Positions 10,000 through 20,829 of a DNA stretch of 64,000 nucleotides are shown here, in pieces. How positions within the stretch are numbered: position 1 is the first letter of the stretch; the number at the start of each line of letters is the position of its first letter. A model generated the notes under the pieces. It ran no database searches and was not told the origin of the DNA. It worked only from the letters and a program-made list of their open reading frames with translations. This DNA comes from Aedes albopictus. Taxonomy: Eukaryota > Arthropoda > Insecta > Diptera > Culicidae. The stretch is taken from contig NC_085138.1 in assembly GCF_035046485.1 (NCBI RefSeq), positions 430,701,265 through 430,765,264 on the forward strand, written 5' to 3'. Position numbers and translations under genes: made by a program.

Positions 10000-10690
10000 C
10001 TGAAAGTCTTTCAGTGAAAGGCTATGCGCTCACTCAAAAAACGAACTTTCGATAGCAGGCTTGGAGGGTCAACTCACATATACCAAACAACTCAGTTTGA
10101 CGAATTCAGAAAATGTCTGTGTTTTTTATGTACGTCTGTGTACAAAAAAGTCACTCACTTGAGAAGCTTCCCACTGGCTGATTTCACGGATTTTAGCACG
10201 ATTCGAACCGGAATTTTTCCGCATTGTTTGCTATTGAAAATGGTTCGCATCGGTCAAGGCGTTCCGGAGTTATGGCAATTTTAGTGATCCGGACCAGCAC
10301 CGGTGAAACTGGCCAAACTCCATCATGCGACACATCAAAATTGCGCCGATTTTTGTAACCTTTTAGCATGGTTGACGAACTTTGTGCACAAATCAACACG
10401 ATACCAGAAATTCCACCATGTTGGCCCAAAATTCATGATGACAGCCTATCATCCAAGATGGCGGCTCCAAAATCAAGATGGTGTCTGTTTATGGGATTAT
10501 ATATGTTGAGGTCGAGCACAAAATTGATTTTTTAAATTCTTTTATCTTAAAGTATAAGTTCTTAAGAGTGCTGTGTCAAATTTTCATAGAGATCCAAGCA
10601 GTACAAGCAATGATATAGCGTTTTACGCCTCACTCCCACATGGGCGCGTAATGCATACTTGAAAATTTAAACGCGATTATCTTGGAATTA
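10000..10690 (+). repeat. Dispersed composite repeat, copy 1 (proximal part)
   Basis: The stretch 10005-10400 matches 40600-41000 in order. Shared blocks are a CTGAAAGGC start, the ACTCAAAAAACGA block, ATATACCAA, GGTTCG-ATCGGTCAAGGCGTTCCGGAGTTATGG and AGCATGGTTGACGAA. A few AAGATGGCGGC-type units follow. No coding capacity or terminal inverted repeats. It is a mid-repetitive family, possibly a non-autonomous element. Confidence 0.65.
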
Positions 10691-10904
10691 GGGTCTGGAA
10701 CCATTTGGGCAGGAGCACCTATTTTGGGCACTTGCTGCTACAACTCAGTCAATTTTGAACCGATTGCCTTGATTTTTGGAACACGATCAGATAAGCACAG
10801 TATCTAGACATGTTCAAAAATTCAGGTCAATCGGTTTGAATTTAACTGAGTTATAGCACCAAGTGCCCAAAAATAGGTGCTCCTGCCCAAATGGTCCCAG
10901 ACCC
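10691..10904. mobile_element. TA-flanked MITE, 214 bp, long imperfect TIRs
   Basis: TA at 10689-10690 and 10905-10906. The left end GGGTCTGGAACCATTTGGGC pairs with the right end read in reverse (GGGTCTGGGACCATTTGGGC). Pairing continues with few mismatches for about 75 bp on each side, so most of the element is one hairpin. A TA duplication suggests a Tc1/mariner-type mobiliser. No ORF. A decayed relative lies at about 17207-17375. Confidence 0.85.
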
Positions 10905-10929
10905 TATATTTTTTCCAAACACGTCGATG

Positions 10930-11400
10930 CGTGATTAGGATAGCGGGAACAGTTCTTAACCGATATTTGGTATGGGGAAGATGTCCGGAGTCCAAAAATG
11001 GCGACCAGATAACCAAGATGGTGGCCTAAAATCCAAAACGGTGGCTCTAAATTCAAGATGGTGGCTCTTAAACCATGCAATATGGGTATATTTGGTATGG
11101 AGAAAAAATAACGGCCAGAATATCCAAGATGGCAGTCTAAAATCCAAGATGGCGGCTCCAAATTCGAGTTGGTGGAGTCCAGAAATGGCATTTAGAATGT
11201 CCAAGATGGCAGATGTTTTATGGAGTTTTAGGCTCTAAAACCACTCAACATGAGTATATCTGGCATTAGGAAGAAGTCTGGAGTTCAAAAATAGCGACCA
11301 GAAGTTCCAAGATGGCGGACTTAAATCTAAAATGGCGGTTAAAAATTCAAGATTGCGGCTTGTTTTTTAAAGGAGTTTAAGGTACAAACATCAAAAGCCA
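10930..11400 (+). repeat. AAGATGGCGGC-type degenerate tandem repeat
   Basis: Repeated CCAAGATGGCGGCT / CCAAAATTCAAGATGG units with spacing of about 20-40 bp, plus GCAATATGGGTATATTTGGTATGG. The same units recur at 41575-41710, beside the second copy of the composite repeat. Confidence 0.7.
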
Positions 11401-11599
11401 GATAAACGATATGGTTTCTGGTGCCACGAAATGAATTTTTGTTAAACGTATGAAATTGCGATAATCATCAACATGTCGATTGAATTTTGTTGAAATGGGT
11501 TTATGAAGGCACGCGGATGATCACCGCAAAGTTGAATTATTAGGGTTTTTGTTTTACATATTACTGTACATCAGCTTTTACATTAATAGTTTTTTTTAA
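11401..11599. other. Unassigned AT-rich spacer
   Basis: No ORF, inverted repeat or tandem repeat seen. Confidence 0.4.
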
Positions 11600-11835
11600 A
11601 GAGGTATCAAGGCGTTTCACGTCATGCCAGGAGGTTTGGGGGGGGTTTCAGAGATTCAGGTGTTTTCACAGAGATTTCAGAGGGCTTTACCGAGTATTCG
11701 CAGGTTTCAAACACGTATTATGGCGTTTCAGGAAGTTTCACGGTATTTCAGGTCATTTCAGGAGGTTTCAGGTTTCAGAAGGTTCAAGGGGTATAGGAAT
11801 TTTAGGGGGCTTACTGTTGGAATATTTGGGCCAGC
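11600..11835 (+). repeat. GTTTCAGG minisatellite, first block
   Basis: Degenerate tandem units of about 10-14 bp around GGAGGTTTCAGG. The family resumes at 12110. Confidence 0.75.
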
Positions 11836-11839
11836 CTAA

Positions 11840-12109
11840 TATATGTTGCGATGTTTATCATCATTGCGCTGCACCGACCCTGCCTAATGTATGTATGCTT
11901 GTTATTGTTTATACATTGTTTGTTGTTGTTGTTATTAAATAAAACCGACCGCCGCGACGAGCAGACCTACTTTGTGTTTGGCTCCGGTGTTCTCCGCCGT
12001 TACGCGTACCGAAAGTTCTCCCGGAGATTTGTCGGTGCCCCTGGGTAGCTCAGTGGTCCTTTGCGGACAGTGTTGGCCTCAGTGTAACAAGCTATCAGAT
12101 TAACATCGC
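11840..12109 (+). other. Insert in the GTTTCAGG minisatellite; possible solo LTR fragment
   Basis: A 270-bp GC-richer block interrupts the minisatellite. It starts near TGTTGCGATG, has an AATAAA about 100 bp in, then a CCGCCGCGACGAGCAG stretch. TGTTG at a start with an internal poly(A) signal is LTR-like, but no matching CA end, duplication or second LTR was found. A perfect box A-like TAGCTCAGTGG at about 12047 has no box B after it. Confidence 0.25.
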
Positions 12110-13053
12110 GGGGGTTACATAGGCGTGTCACAGCGCTTAAGGACGTTTTAAGGCATGTTAGTTTGTTTAAGGAGTTTTTATGAGGCTTCAAGAAGCTTCA
12201 GAGCGGTTTTATGATCCTTCATAGGCCCACCAAAAAGCTTCATGGAGTATTCAGGATGTTTCATGGCGCTTCAGGGTGTTTCAGGTCGTTTCAGAGGGTT
12301 TCCGGAGGTTTCAGGGAGTTTCAGATGGATTTTAGAGGACTTCAGGTGAGCTTAACGTGGTTTTCAGAGGTGTTTCAAGGCGTAAGGGCATTACAGGGCG
12401 TTCAAGTCATTTCAGGAGGTTTCAGAAAGTTTCACAGGGGTTTTATTATGAGGTGTTACAGACTAAAACGTTTCAGAGTTTGGCAGGTCATTTTAGAGGG
12501 TTTCGGGAGATTTCAAATAGTTTCAAATGGAGTTTATGGGGATTTTAAGGTTACCAGGTGAGCTTCACGGAGCATTCATGAAGTTTCAGTGCATTCCCCG
12601 GGCGTTCTGATCGTTTTAGGAGGTTTCAAAAGCTTTGAGAGGTGTTTCAGTGATCAGGTTTGTCAGGTTTCAAAGGAGTTTTTGGGAGCTTGACAGGCTG
12701 TCAGATGTGCTTTACGGGGGTTCTAGAGGCGTTTCAACGCATTTCAGGGTGTTTCAGCAGGTCGCTTCAGGAGATTTCAGGAGGTTTCAGAGAGTTTGTG
12801 AGATATTTTAGGGGGCTTTTCAACATATCAGCAGAGCTTTATTGAGGTTTCCGAAATGATTTATGGCGTTTCAGGACCTTTCAGGTCGTTTCAGGAGGTT
12901 TCATGGTGATTTCAAAAGCATTTTAGGGGGCTTCACAGGGAGCTTCAGAAGCATTTTAAGACGATTCAAGCTATTTCAGGGCGTATTAGAAGATTCCAGA
13001 GGGGCTTGACGGGGTCTTAGGTGAGTTTCAAAGGTATTTCAGAGAGCTTTCAG
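12110..13053 (+). repeat. GTTTCAGG minisatellite, main block
   Basis: About 0.95 kb of degenerate units such as GTTTCAGGAGGTTTCAGAGG and GGCGTTTCAGGG. It runs directly into the palindrome at 13054; the outer part of that arm is the same minisatellite. A second tract is at 45650-46470. Confidence 0.8.
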
Positions 13054-13312
13054 AGGCGTTTCAAATCGTATCATAGGGATGTCAGCCGGTTTCTGAAAGG
13101 TTTCAAGACTTTCCAGATGGATAACGGTTGTACATCCGAGGACCAAAGAACTTCTTGGAGATTCTCAAAGTTAAACATTGACACTACATGTTTAACTTTG
13201 AGAATCTCCAAGAAGTTCTTTGGTCCTCGGATGTACAACCGTTATCCATCTGGAAAGTCTTGAAACCTTTCAGAAACCGGCTGACATCCCTATGATACGA
13301 TTTGAAACGCCT
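13054..13312. repeat. Perfect palindrome, two 125-bp arms with a 9-bp spacer
   Basis: Arms 13054-13178 and 13188-13312 are exact reverse complements by base-by-base reading, with spacer TGACACTAC at 13179-13187. Minisatellite lies to the left and a different AT-rich repeat begins immediately to the right. It may be a fresh inverted duplication or a cloning/assembly fold-back. Confidence 0.92.
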
Positions 13313-13319
13313 GTTTTTA

Positions 13320-13850
13320 TTGGAAATGTATTTAGAATTCGTTCCGAAATTAATCTTTGGAATTCATCCAAAATTCTATACAAGACTCATCCTTGAATTC
13401 TATCTCGGATTTCAACTCGTTAAATTATTTCGCAGATTTTTATTCCACGGCTTCTTTTTATTATTTCTTCAGGATTTTCATCCAAGCTTCGTTCCAGAGA
13501 TTTTTTTCGGATAAGAACCCAGAAATCTTTCCAAGCTTTTTCCATTGTTCCTTCCGTAATTTCTGAGAGTAAATCAGCAGAGTTCTACCGGAGGTTTACC
13601 CATGATTTCTGCAGGAGTGTTTACGGAGACTTTGCTGGGTTTTTATTCGGACCCCTTCCAAAATCTCAAAATTTATCCAAAGTTCCATCAAGAATTTGAC
13701 AATTTTTCTCTGAATTTTTATGAGATTTTTGAAAAAGTTTTTTTTCAGAGATGTCTTCCAGAGAGTTTTTCAACATTTCTCTAGGAATTTCATCTGGTAA
13801 TTATCCTCAAATTCTGAATTTTTCTAAATAGGGGAATTTACGTATTTTAG
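13320..13850. repeat. Degenerate GAATTC/TTCC-type minisatellite
   Basis: AT-rich, drifted units of the AATTCC family (GAATTCATCCAAAATTC and similar). Short ORFs here are by-products of low stop density. Confidence 0.5.
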
Positions 13851-14276
13851 GAAGTTTTTTTTTCTCTTCGTCATGGTTTTTTTTAAACCTGTTGAACTCA
13901 AAGTTGTCCTCAAATCCTTCCCAACCAAGCTGAGTTATATGCCAATTTGGTACACAACCACCCCCCCCCACCCCCCAAAGGACGAAGAGAACAAATCTGC
14001 CACTAATACCCTTCGTCACCCTATTTAGTCCCGGGCTTACTCTCAGTTTTTTTTTCGTATCCAGTTGTTCTTTGATTTTATTTGAAATTTCTTTTGTGAT
14101 TTATGATTTATTTAACAGATCTCCCCGGAGTTGTTATTAAGATTCCACCTGGATTCTTTCCAATGTCTTTCAGGAACTTTTCCACAATGAAGAACGTCGA
14201 TTCTTCCAAGAGGTATCTGGAGAAAAATTCTGAACAATTCCCGCTAGAACTATGGGAGAAACTACAGAAGCAATCC
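13851..14276. other. Unassigned low-complexity stretch
   Basis: Contains a C-rich run (about 13966-13977). No ORF or element end seen. Confidence 0.4.
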
Positions 14277-14281
14277 GAAAA

Positions 14282-14753
14282 GGGGTGTCCGGCCATTTGG
14301 CCGAATGCCGTTTGGCCGAATGCCGTTTGGCCGAACGCCATTTGGCCGAATGTCATCTGGCCGAATGGGTCGTTTGGCCGAATGCCGTTTGGCCGAATCA
14401 TGATCAAACGAATTCAGAAGAAGTTTTTGACATTCTAACTGCCAATATGATCATCAGAAATATTTCCTTCTTTTAATCATAGCCTATTCTTTCTTGTTTT
14501 GATTTTCAGGGATTAGTTGGCGTTGAAACTGCCTATATTTTATCAAAGATTTTTCCTTCTTTGACTCATAGGCTGTTCTTTCAAGTTATACTGGGGCTGG
14601 GTACAAAGACATGGTCACTTAAGTTCATCATTCATTTTTCGGCCAAACGGTATTCGGCCAAATGGCGTTCGGTCAAATGACCCTTTCGGCCAAATGGCGT
14701 TCGGCCAAACGGCATTCGGCCAAATGGCGTTCGGCCAAATGACCCGGAACCCC
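14282..14753. mobile_element. MITE with minisatellite TIRs (GGCCGAATGCCGTTT units), 472 bp
   Basis: GAAAA at 14277-14281 and 14754-14758 flanks GGGGTGTCCGGCCATTTGG on the left and its near reverse complement on the right. Each terminal repeat of about 110-120 bp is itself a tandem array of 13-15-bp TTTGGCCGAATGCCG units, in opposite orientation at the two ends. The unique core (about 14400-14635) holds two diverged copies of TTTTCCTTCTTT-AATCATAG-CT-TTCTTTC. No ORF. The superfamily is unknown. Confidence 0.75.
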
Positions 14754-14799
14754 GAAAAGGAACCCTTACAGTCCCGCGATAAACTTTGGAAGTAATCCC

Positions 14800-15600
14800 A
14801 AGTAAGCCTTAAAAAATCGCATAATGATCACTGCAAGAAATACTGGAGACCACTACGAATAATAGCTTACGGAAACCTTTGAAAGCTCAAAAACCGTAGG
14901 AAGAACTATATGTTAATAAAAGCATCTGCAAAACTCCCAAAACGAATATCAGGAAGAAAACGCGGAAAAAATCTTGGGAGAAAGCCCCGGATAAATCCTG
15001 AAAACCTGGAAAACTTTAAGAGAAATTTCGCGAAAACTTTTAGCTGAAATCCTGGGAGAAACTGCAGGAGAAATTTTGAGAGACACAACATGAGAAAGCT
15101 CACGGAAATTTCATGAAATTCTTTGGAGGAAATCTAGTTAGGGACTCTGGAAGCAATACAGAGAAAAGCACTGAAACAAATTTCGGGAGAAACACTTGCA
15201 GAAAATTCGTGAAAACTTCCAGTACTAAATTCCAGGAATAACCTTTGTAGAAACTCTGGGCAAAACCCATGGAAGAACTCGTGGGGAAATTTGTTCCGGT
15301 ATGAATCGTGAAAAATCATTCAAGAGCAATCCCGAAAGAATTTGTAGGAGTAATTTTACGGTAACATAAAAGAAACATCGTGAGAGAAACTCCTTTAGGT
15401 AATAGTAAATCCAGGGAGAAACCTCACAAAACAATATTTGGGTAAAACGCAGGAGGAACTTCGAAAAGAAAGCCGCGAAAGGTTCTGGGAGCTGTATTGG
15501 GAAGGAGTTATATTGGGAAATTCTGCAGAATCGTCGTGAAAAACTCCAGTGGAAATCGGTCGGAATTTAAGAATCCTGGAAGATTCTCTAAGATGAATTC
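14800..15600. repeat. Degenerate CTGGGAGAAA/AATTC minisatellite
   Basis: Drifted units around AATTC-GGGAGAAACTC over about 0.8 kb. The style is the same as the 21.6, 55 and 62 kb tracts. Confidence 0.6.
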
Positions 15601-15715
15601 CGAAAAAAAAAAATGCTCGAATTATGAAACCGAACCGACAGACAAATCTTATAAAACTAAAGTATTGGCATGGATTGGTACACTGCTAATTGCGAGATAT
15701 ATCCCTAACCTTTAA

Positions 15716-17200
15716 GCTATTTCACCGAGTTAGAAGGCGGATGATATAAGAAACTGGTTCTACAAATCTGCTGGAATGGTTTTTTTTACACTTTCCGCCC
15801 TCAACCAGGGTGCACTGCACAGGGTGAGTGTGATAATTGTTGGGAAACGATAAAACCGAGTGAAATAACGTTCTAAAATTGATACATCACCCGAAATTAT
15901 GTGCAGTGATATAACAAATTTATTTGCACGAAGAAAAAGCGCATTCTATGGACCCCACACTCTCCTATTTTTTTCGTCAAAATAAACCATCCGTTGATAT
16001 TGGTGCTGCTAATCCTGGAGCGTGGATTCCATGAATTCCGACTCCGAATCGAACGATCGTTTTATCGCTTCGGGTGTCCAAACAGCGCAGCGGGACAGCA
16101 GCATAATAATAAGGGGTGCAATCCGCAGCAAGAATGCTAAAGACTAGGAAAAAACACTCTGTGGACAGAATATTGACACTTTGAATAGATATTTTTTTTT
16201 CATTTCCACTTCAGGGTGGTAAATGCGAATCGTCGTTTTCCACTTGGTGCTCCACTCGATGTGTACAAATATGTCCGTCCGCACACGTTGCTGACAGCTT
16301 ACAATCGGAGGCAATAAAGCGGGAAGAATCCTTCGGGATGTGGACGAGGGCCAACAGTGGAAACATTTGTCTACCCCGGCGCTTGCCCTAGCCTAGCTGG
16401 TCCCGTTGCGTTGCGTTGGTGGGTGGCTTAGCCTGGGGATATGTTGAAATGTGTGCGGGGTCTAGGAGGGGTTCATAAAATGCGGGGGTTCATCAATTGG
16501 CACCATCTGTCCGAACCAGACAGAGAAGGAGTGCCAGCAACCAGCCCATGGTGGGCACTCGAAGATTCCAGAGTGTGAGAAAGCGGAAAGAGCACTCTTC
16601 CGGATGTTGATGGGGGTGACGATTGAATGGCTTTTATTCACATGTTGCGTGGCCACATTTACGCTGCCATAAAAGGAATGGGAATTTGTCCCTCTATTGT
16701 GGGAGATGAAAGAAGCGCAAAACTTTTCCGATGAATATCGAATTGTTGGGGAAGTTGACTAACACTTCGGGTGTTTCGGGCCGAAAAAAGTTCAAGCACA
16801 TGTCAAGGTGGATTGTGGATGAGATAAAAATAAAAGTTCTTTTGGGAGTGTTCCAAAACTGTTTGTTTTTTTTTGTAACCTTATTGTATCTGATGTGTCC
16901 TTCCGAATGTCACATATATTTAAATGAAAGCTTTCCAACCTTATTGTTGAACCCCCGTATAATACTATCACCTTTTGACATATCTCATACTATTTAAATG
17001 AAAAAAACTTCAACTCTGCTATTCTCATTACCATATGTGACGCAACAATATACCTACCTTATGGTTTAAGTGTTTTCCAATAGTACGCAATCAGTAAAGT
17101 ACTAGATTTATTGTAATGTTTTGGATTGTTGTATGGTGAGATAATAAATTTACCGTTTTTGTAATGAAAAGGGTCAAACAGAGTGGATAGGGAAGTGTAA
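15716..17200. other. Unassigned mostly single-copy-looking DNA
   Basis: No convincing ORF, inverted repeat or tandem repeat. The stretch 16200-16680 is more GC-rich than its surroundings and is possibly conserved non-coding or old repeat. Confidence 0.4.
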
Positions 17201-17206
17201 CCATCT

Positions 17207-17375
17207 CAGCAGGGCTCCTATTTTGGACACTTTTCTGCTATAACTCAGTCAAATTCGAACCAATTGACACAATTTTTGGAACGCGGTAAGATGTATAGTA
17301 TCTAGTCGTGTACGAAATTTCAAGTCAATTGGGTTGGAATTAACTGAGTTATAGCGAAAAGTAGCCAAAATACCG
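17207..17375. mobile_element. Decayed copy of the 10691-10904 MITE family
   Basis: Shares GGGCTCCTATTTTGGACACTT, CTATAACTCAGTCAAATTCGAACC, TTTTTGGAACGCG and TTAACTGAGTTATAGC with the 214-bp MITE in the same order. Outer ends are lost, and the TIR pairing is weak but visible. Confidence 0.7.
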
Positions 17376-18258
17376 ACCACTACGAAATAAATGGGCATTT
17401 CCAAGTATTCTTTGAGCACTTCCGAAGGGCTTTTTGTGCCTGCCATTGCATGAATTAGTATATTGTGAGGAAAGTACAATGATACACTATGCCCAGGGAA
17501 GTCGAGAAACTACGTTTTGTATAACTTAAGGCCGAACCAAATCTGAAAATGCAAAAAAAATCCTCATGAAGACAAAGACGGTAATGATCCCGATCATAAA
17601 GGAATAACGAAATTATAACTGGTGGAGTTATTATTTCAAAATAATTTATTAACAGAATGTGTTATAAAATTAGCCGGTTAGGTGTTAAAAAAACAAAATC
17701 AATAACAATAATTGGCCTATCTATATCACAATTGTAACCGGTCTTGAAACAATTCATACAAACTTATAAAAAAAAGTGAGATATTAGAAATTAAAAGAGG
17801 AAAATCAAATTATCACTTGTTGTAATAAAGCAGATATAAATATATGTGGTAAATATTAACTCATTTTTGGGTAATTTATTTTTGGAGTGATATTTTATTT
17901 TTAGTAAAAAGTTATTAGCATCGAAAATCTCCTCCGCATAGTACATAAAGGGTGTCCCAGATCAAATTGCACCACGGAAAACAGTGCATAACTTTTGATT
18001 GCATGCATCAAAATGGCTGATTTTTTAACCAGCAACAGTATATTATGTGAAGATGATACCATACAAATTTCGGTTGAGTATTGGCGGAGATATCTCCGAC
18101 GCGAGAATATTTGATTTTTGGAATCTTGTACACTCATTCTGAAAATGGTTTAGGCTATGACGTTACTGTTTGTGTGTCATAACGTCTGAAAATTTGACTA
18201 TGAGTTTTCAACATGATAAATATTAAATGGTGAAATTTTCATCAAAATCGGTTGAGTA
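17376..18258. other. Unassigned AT-rich DNA with a possible element start at 17949
   Basis: AGGGTGTCCCAGATCAAATT at 17949 resembles the start of a DNA transposon or similar repeat, but no partner end is seen. The stretch up to 18258 is interrupted by the next element. Confidence 0.35.
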
Positions 18259-19610
18259 AGGTACCCCGGGGCAAGTGGGACCTAAAAAAATGCTAGTTTA
18301 GTTTTGTCAAGCCAAAATATTCTAAACATAAATAAATTTATATTTCCAATGGTTCTAAAAGACATTGTTGGTATATTTCTTCTTATTAACGGGCATTAAA
18401 ACTGGTTCAAAATTTTAAATTCTGTATATTATGCATATAATGAAAAGTGGAGCAGATCTTCATTTACAGCGTATCACGGGGCAAGTGGGACCTATAAGGA
18501 AATTTGTACATATGGCTTAATATAGTTGCTGCAATGCTATATATATGTAAGGTAGCATAATTTATAAATATCTTATACGAATAACTATGTTAAGCGATTC
18601 ATGTTGGAAAAGTTTTGTGGTACCGTGTATAAATTACGTAACACATATAATAACGAATCATGAGAAAAAAAAATTGATTCAACTCTAGCAAGTCGTGCAA
18701 ATCAAATCGATTTTATTTATACAAAAAGCGCCCTAAGCTTAAATGCCGAAAGATTTCCAAACTTACTTTTCATATTACGTAGTTTATGAGTCTCGCCAAA
18801 AGATTTTTCAAGGTTTACAAATGTTATGTTTTTCCTTACATAACTTTACGACCATCAAATAAATATTTTAAAATCGTGAACCTCGAATAAATCGTTTCCC
18901 AATTTTTTCATACTTTACGGCCGATTCCTTAACATTCAGAAAAACTCATTATGCAGCGAAAAACGAAAAAATAATAGAATTGGCTTGAACGAAAATATGA
19001 AAAATAGATGATTTCGGAAAAAAATATGTTCCACCAAAACCTTTACCATTTTAAACAATAGCTTCATTATCAGAATAGAAGTAATTAAGTATAATTCAAC
19101 GATTGATTACTTTAGGTGCCGATTTTTACTTCACTTTTGTGAAAATTTCGACTTAGGCTGAAGAAAGCGGGATCAAACTATGAAATTGTGTTTGTTTACT
19201 CTCATAGGTCACACTTACCCCAGATGCTGAAATGCACTGGGGCAAGTGAGAGCAGTTAACAAAAGGTAATACATGAAAATAAATTACAGGTTTTTCGCTT
19301 AAAATAACTTGCAAGCACTCCAAATATTATCCTGAACCGAAAAAGTTTAACTTTATTTGTTATTCTATTTTTAAACGGCGAATCTAGTAGAGTACGTTAA
19401 TCTCAATTAGTGAATTGAAAATTACATATGAACAACAATAACATGTATGGTCTCTTTATGGTGAGAACAATAACAATTTTTGAATTCAAAGTATCCGTTG
19501 GTGTAATACCTATGATTTCTATGAAGAATGTTTGCCTTAAAATTATCATATAAAAAAATTATAGCTGTAGGTCTCACTTGCCCCGGATTCTCACTTGCCC
19601 CGGGGTACCT
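18259..19610. mobile_element. TA-flanked non-autonomous DNA element with repeated CCGGGGCAAGTG motifs, 1352 bp
   Basis: TA at 18257-18258 and 19611-19612. TIRs of about 22 bp start AGGTACCCCGGGGCAAGTG. The GGGGCAAGTG(G/A)GA motif recurs inside: near 18478, near 19209 (reverse), near 19238 and near 19570 (reverse), plus both ends. The core is AT-rich with no transposase ORF. Repeated subterminal motifs could be transposase-binding sites, which is an inference. Confidence 0.8.
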
Positions 19611-19612
19611 TA

Positions 19613-19969
19613 CTTATTTTTTTATAATTCAAAACTCAAACCGCTTCAGAGTGGATTTTAGGCACATCTTAACAATTTTAAGGTCCGTTTGTACTAGTTC
19701 GACAATAAAACTGTCAATAGTGCTGCGATTCTCAATAAAATTGGACAGTGTTAACCTAATGTAATACAGTATTTTTTCGATTATATCACGAATGAAAAAA
19801 ATTTTCGCGTGATATATTGGAGCGTGATATAATTGAAACATTTTTTTTTCTTCCGTATTTTTTAATCGGCAGACACTAACATACCAAAAAACGCTTACAA
19901 AAAGCGAACAAAACATCAAACACAGTAATGGAAGTCTTATGCCTATATGCTTATTATTATTATTATAAC
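19613..19969. other. Unassigned AT-rich DNA
   Basis: Holds ACAGTATTTTTTCGATTATATCACG near 19766 and a short palindromic GTGATATA echo. No matching second end was found. Confidence 0.35.
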
Positions 19970-19971
19970 TA

Positions 19972-20824
19972 CCGTATGCGTGATAATGTTTGCACCATCG
20001 TACAAATAAGGTACCCATATCACCTGCACACACAATGTCTTGGTTTTTATTGCATGCACGTAAGCTCTAACTCATATCACAGTAGGTGGCGGGTAAAAAA
20101 AATACGATTTCTTAAGTTTAAACTTTGCACCATGAAGGGATGGCAGCGGTAGTCGGGACTTGTCCACGCGCAAATGTTAAAAAATGCATTTCAGGAGTGT
20201 TCAGGAGAACCGTAAAACGGTCTTAGACCAAAGAAAAGCTAGGGCAACTATTTCCGAAGGTGTCCACTGGTCGTCCAAGGATAACATGGATTAATAAAGC
20301 TATCGCTGCCACCAAAGAGAAGATTTGAGTGAATTATTTGCGCTCAATGAGAAAAATGGCAAAGAAATGCAAAATCAGCGACTTAACGGCATGGCATATC
20401 GAAAAGGAAAATTATAAGAAAGTCTTGAATTTGCCCGAACGCAACATCCGTTTTTTTTTCGATTTCCGAAAAACTATCGATCCGTACCAAATTCCAGAAT
20501 CAATAGTTATATCAAATTTTGTTTGTGTGTCAATGTCTACACCATTAGGCAATGTCAAAATAAAAAAATAAACTCAAAAATGGTTAATCTTGACTTTGAC
20601 ACTACCACGGACACTTTTCGACATTTGCGCGTGGACAAATCACGAGCTAGCTTGCCACTTAGTCATTATGCATGTGTTAAACTAAGAAAATCAACACTTT
20701 TTATTCACAGCCTACTATTATATGAGTTATAGCTTAAATGCCTGCAAATAAAACCAATACATTGTATTCACAAGTAAAACTGGAACGTTATTTAACGATG
20801 GTGCAAACATTATCACGCATACGG
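19972..20824 (+). mobile_element. Long-TIR Tc1/mariner-type element, 853 bp
   Basis: TA at 19970-19971 and 20825-20826. The outer 30 bp of each end, starting CCGTATGCGTGATAATG, are perfect inverted repeats. Imperfect pairing then continues inward for about 200 bp to a shared GTCCACGCGCAAATGT (20162-20177 and 20631-20646). The remaining core carries a transposase relic, so this is a deleted derivative of an autonomous element. Confidence 0.88.
20185..20470 (+). pseudogene. Tc1/mariner-type transposase relic (DNA-binding part)
   Basis: With one or two in-frame stops, the plus strand reads a GRPRITW box, the link between the two helix-turn-helix parts in Tc1/mariner transposases. The second helix-turn-helix follows (LRSMRKMAKKCKISDLTAW, about 20338-20394). 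The catalytic DDE/D domain is absent: the element ends about 350 bp later in its right TIR. No function can remain. Confidence 0.65.
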
Positions 20825-20829
20825 TATTA

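Noticed and set aside
12040..12125. tRNA gene suggested by TAGCTCAGTGG
   Set aside because: No box B and no cloverleaf pairing.
19760..19850. pogo-like end ACAGTATTTTTTCGATTATATC
   Set aside because: No second end or transposase found.
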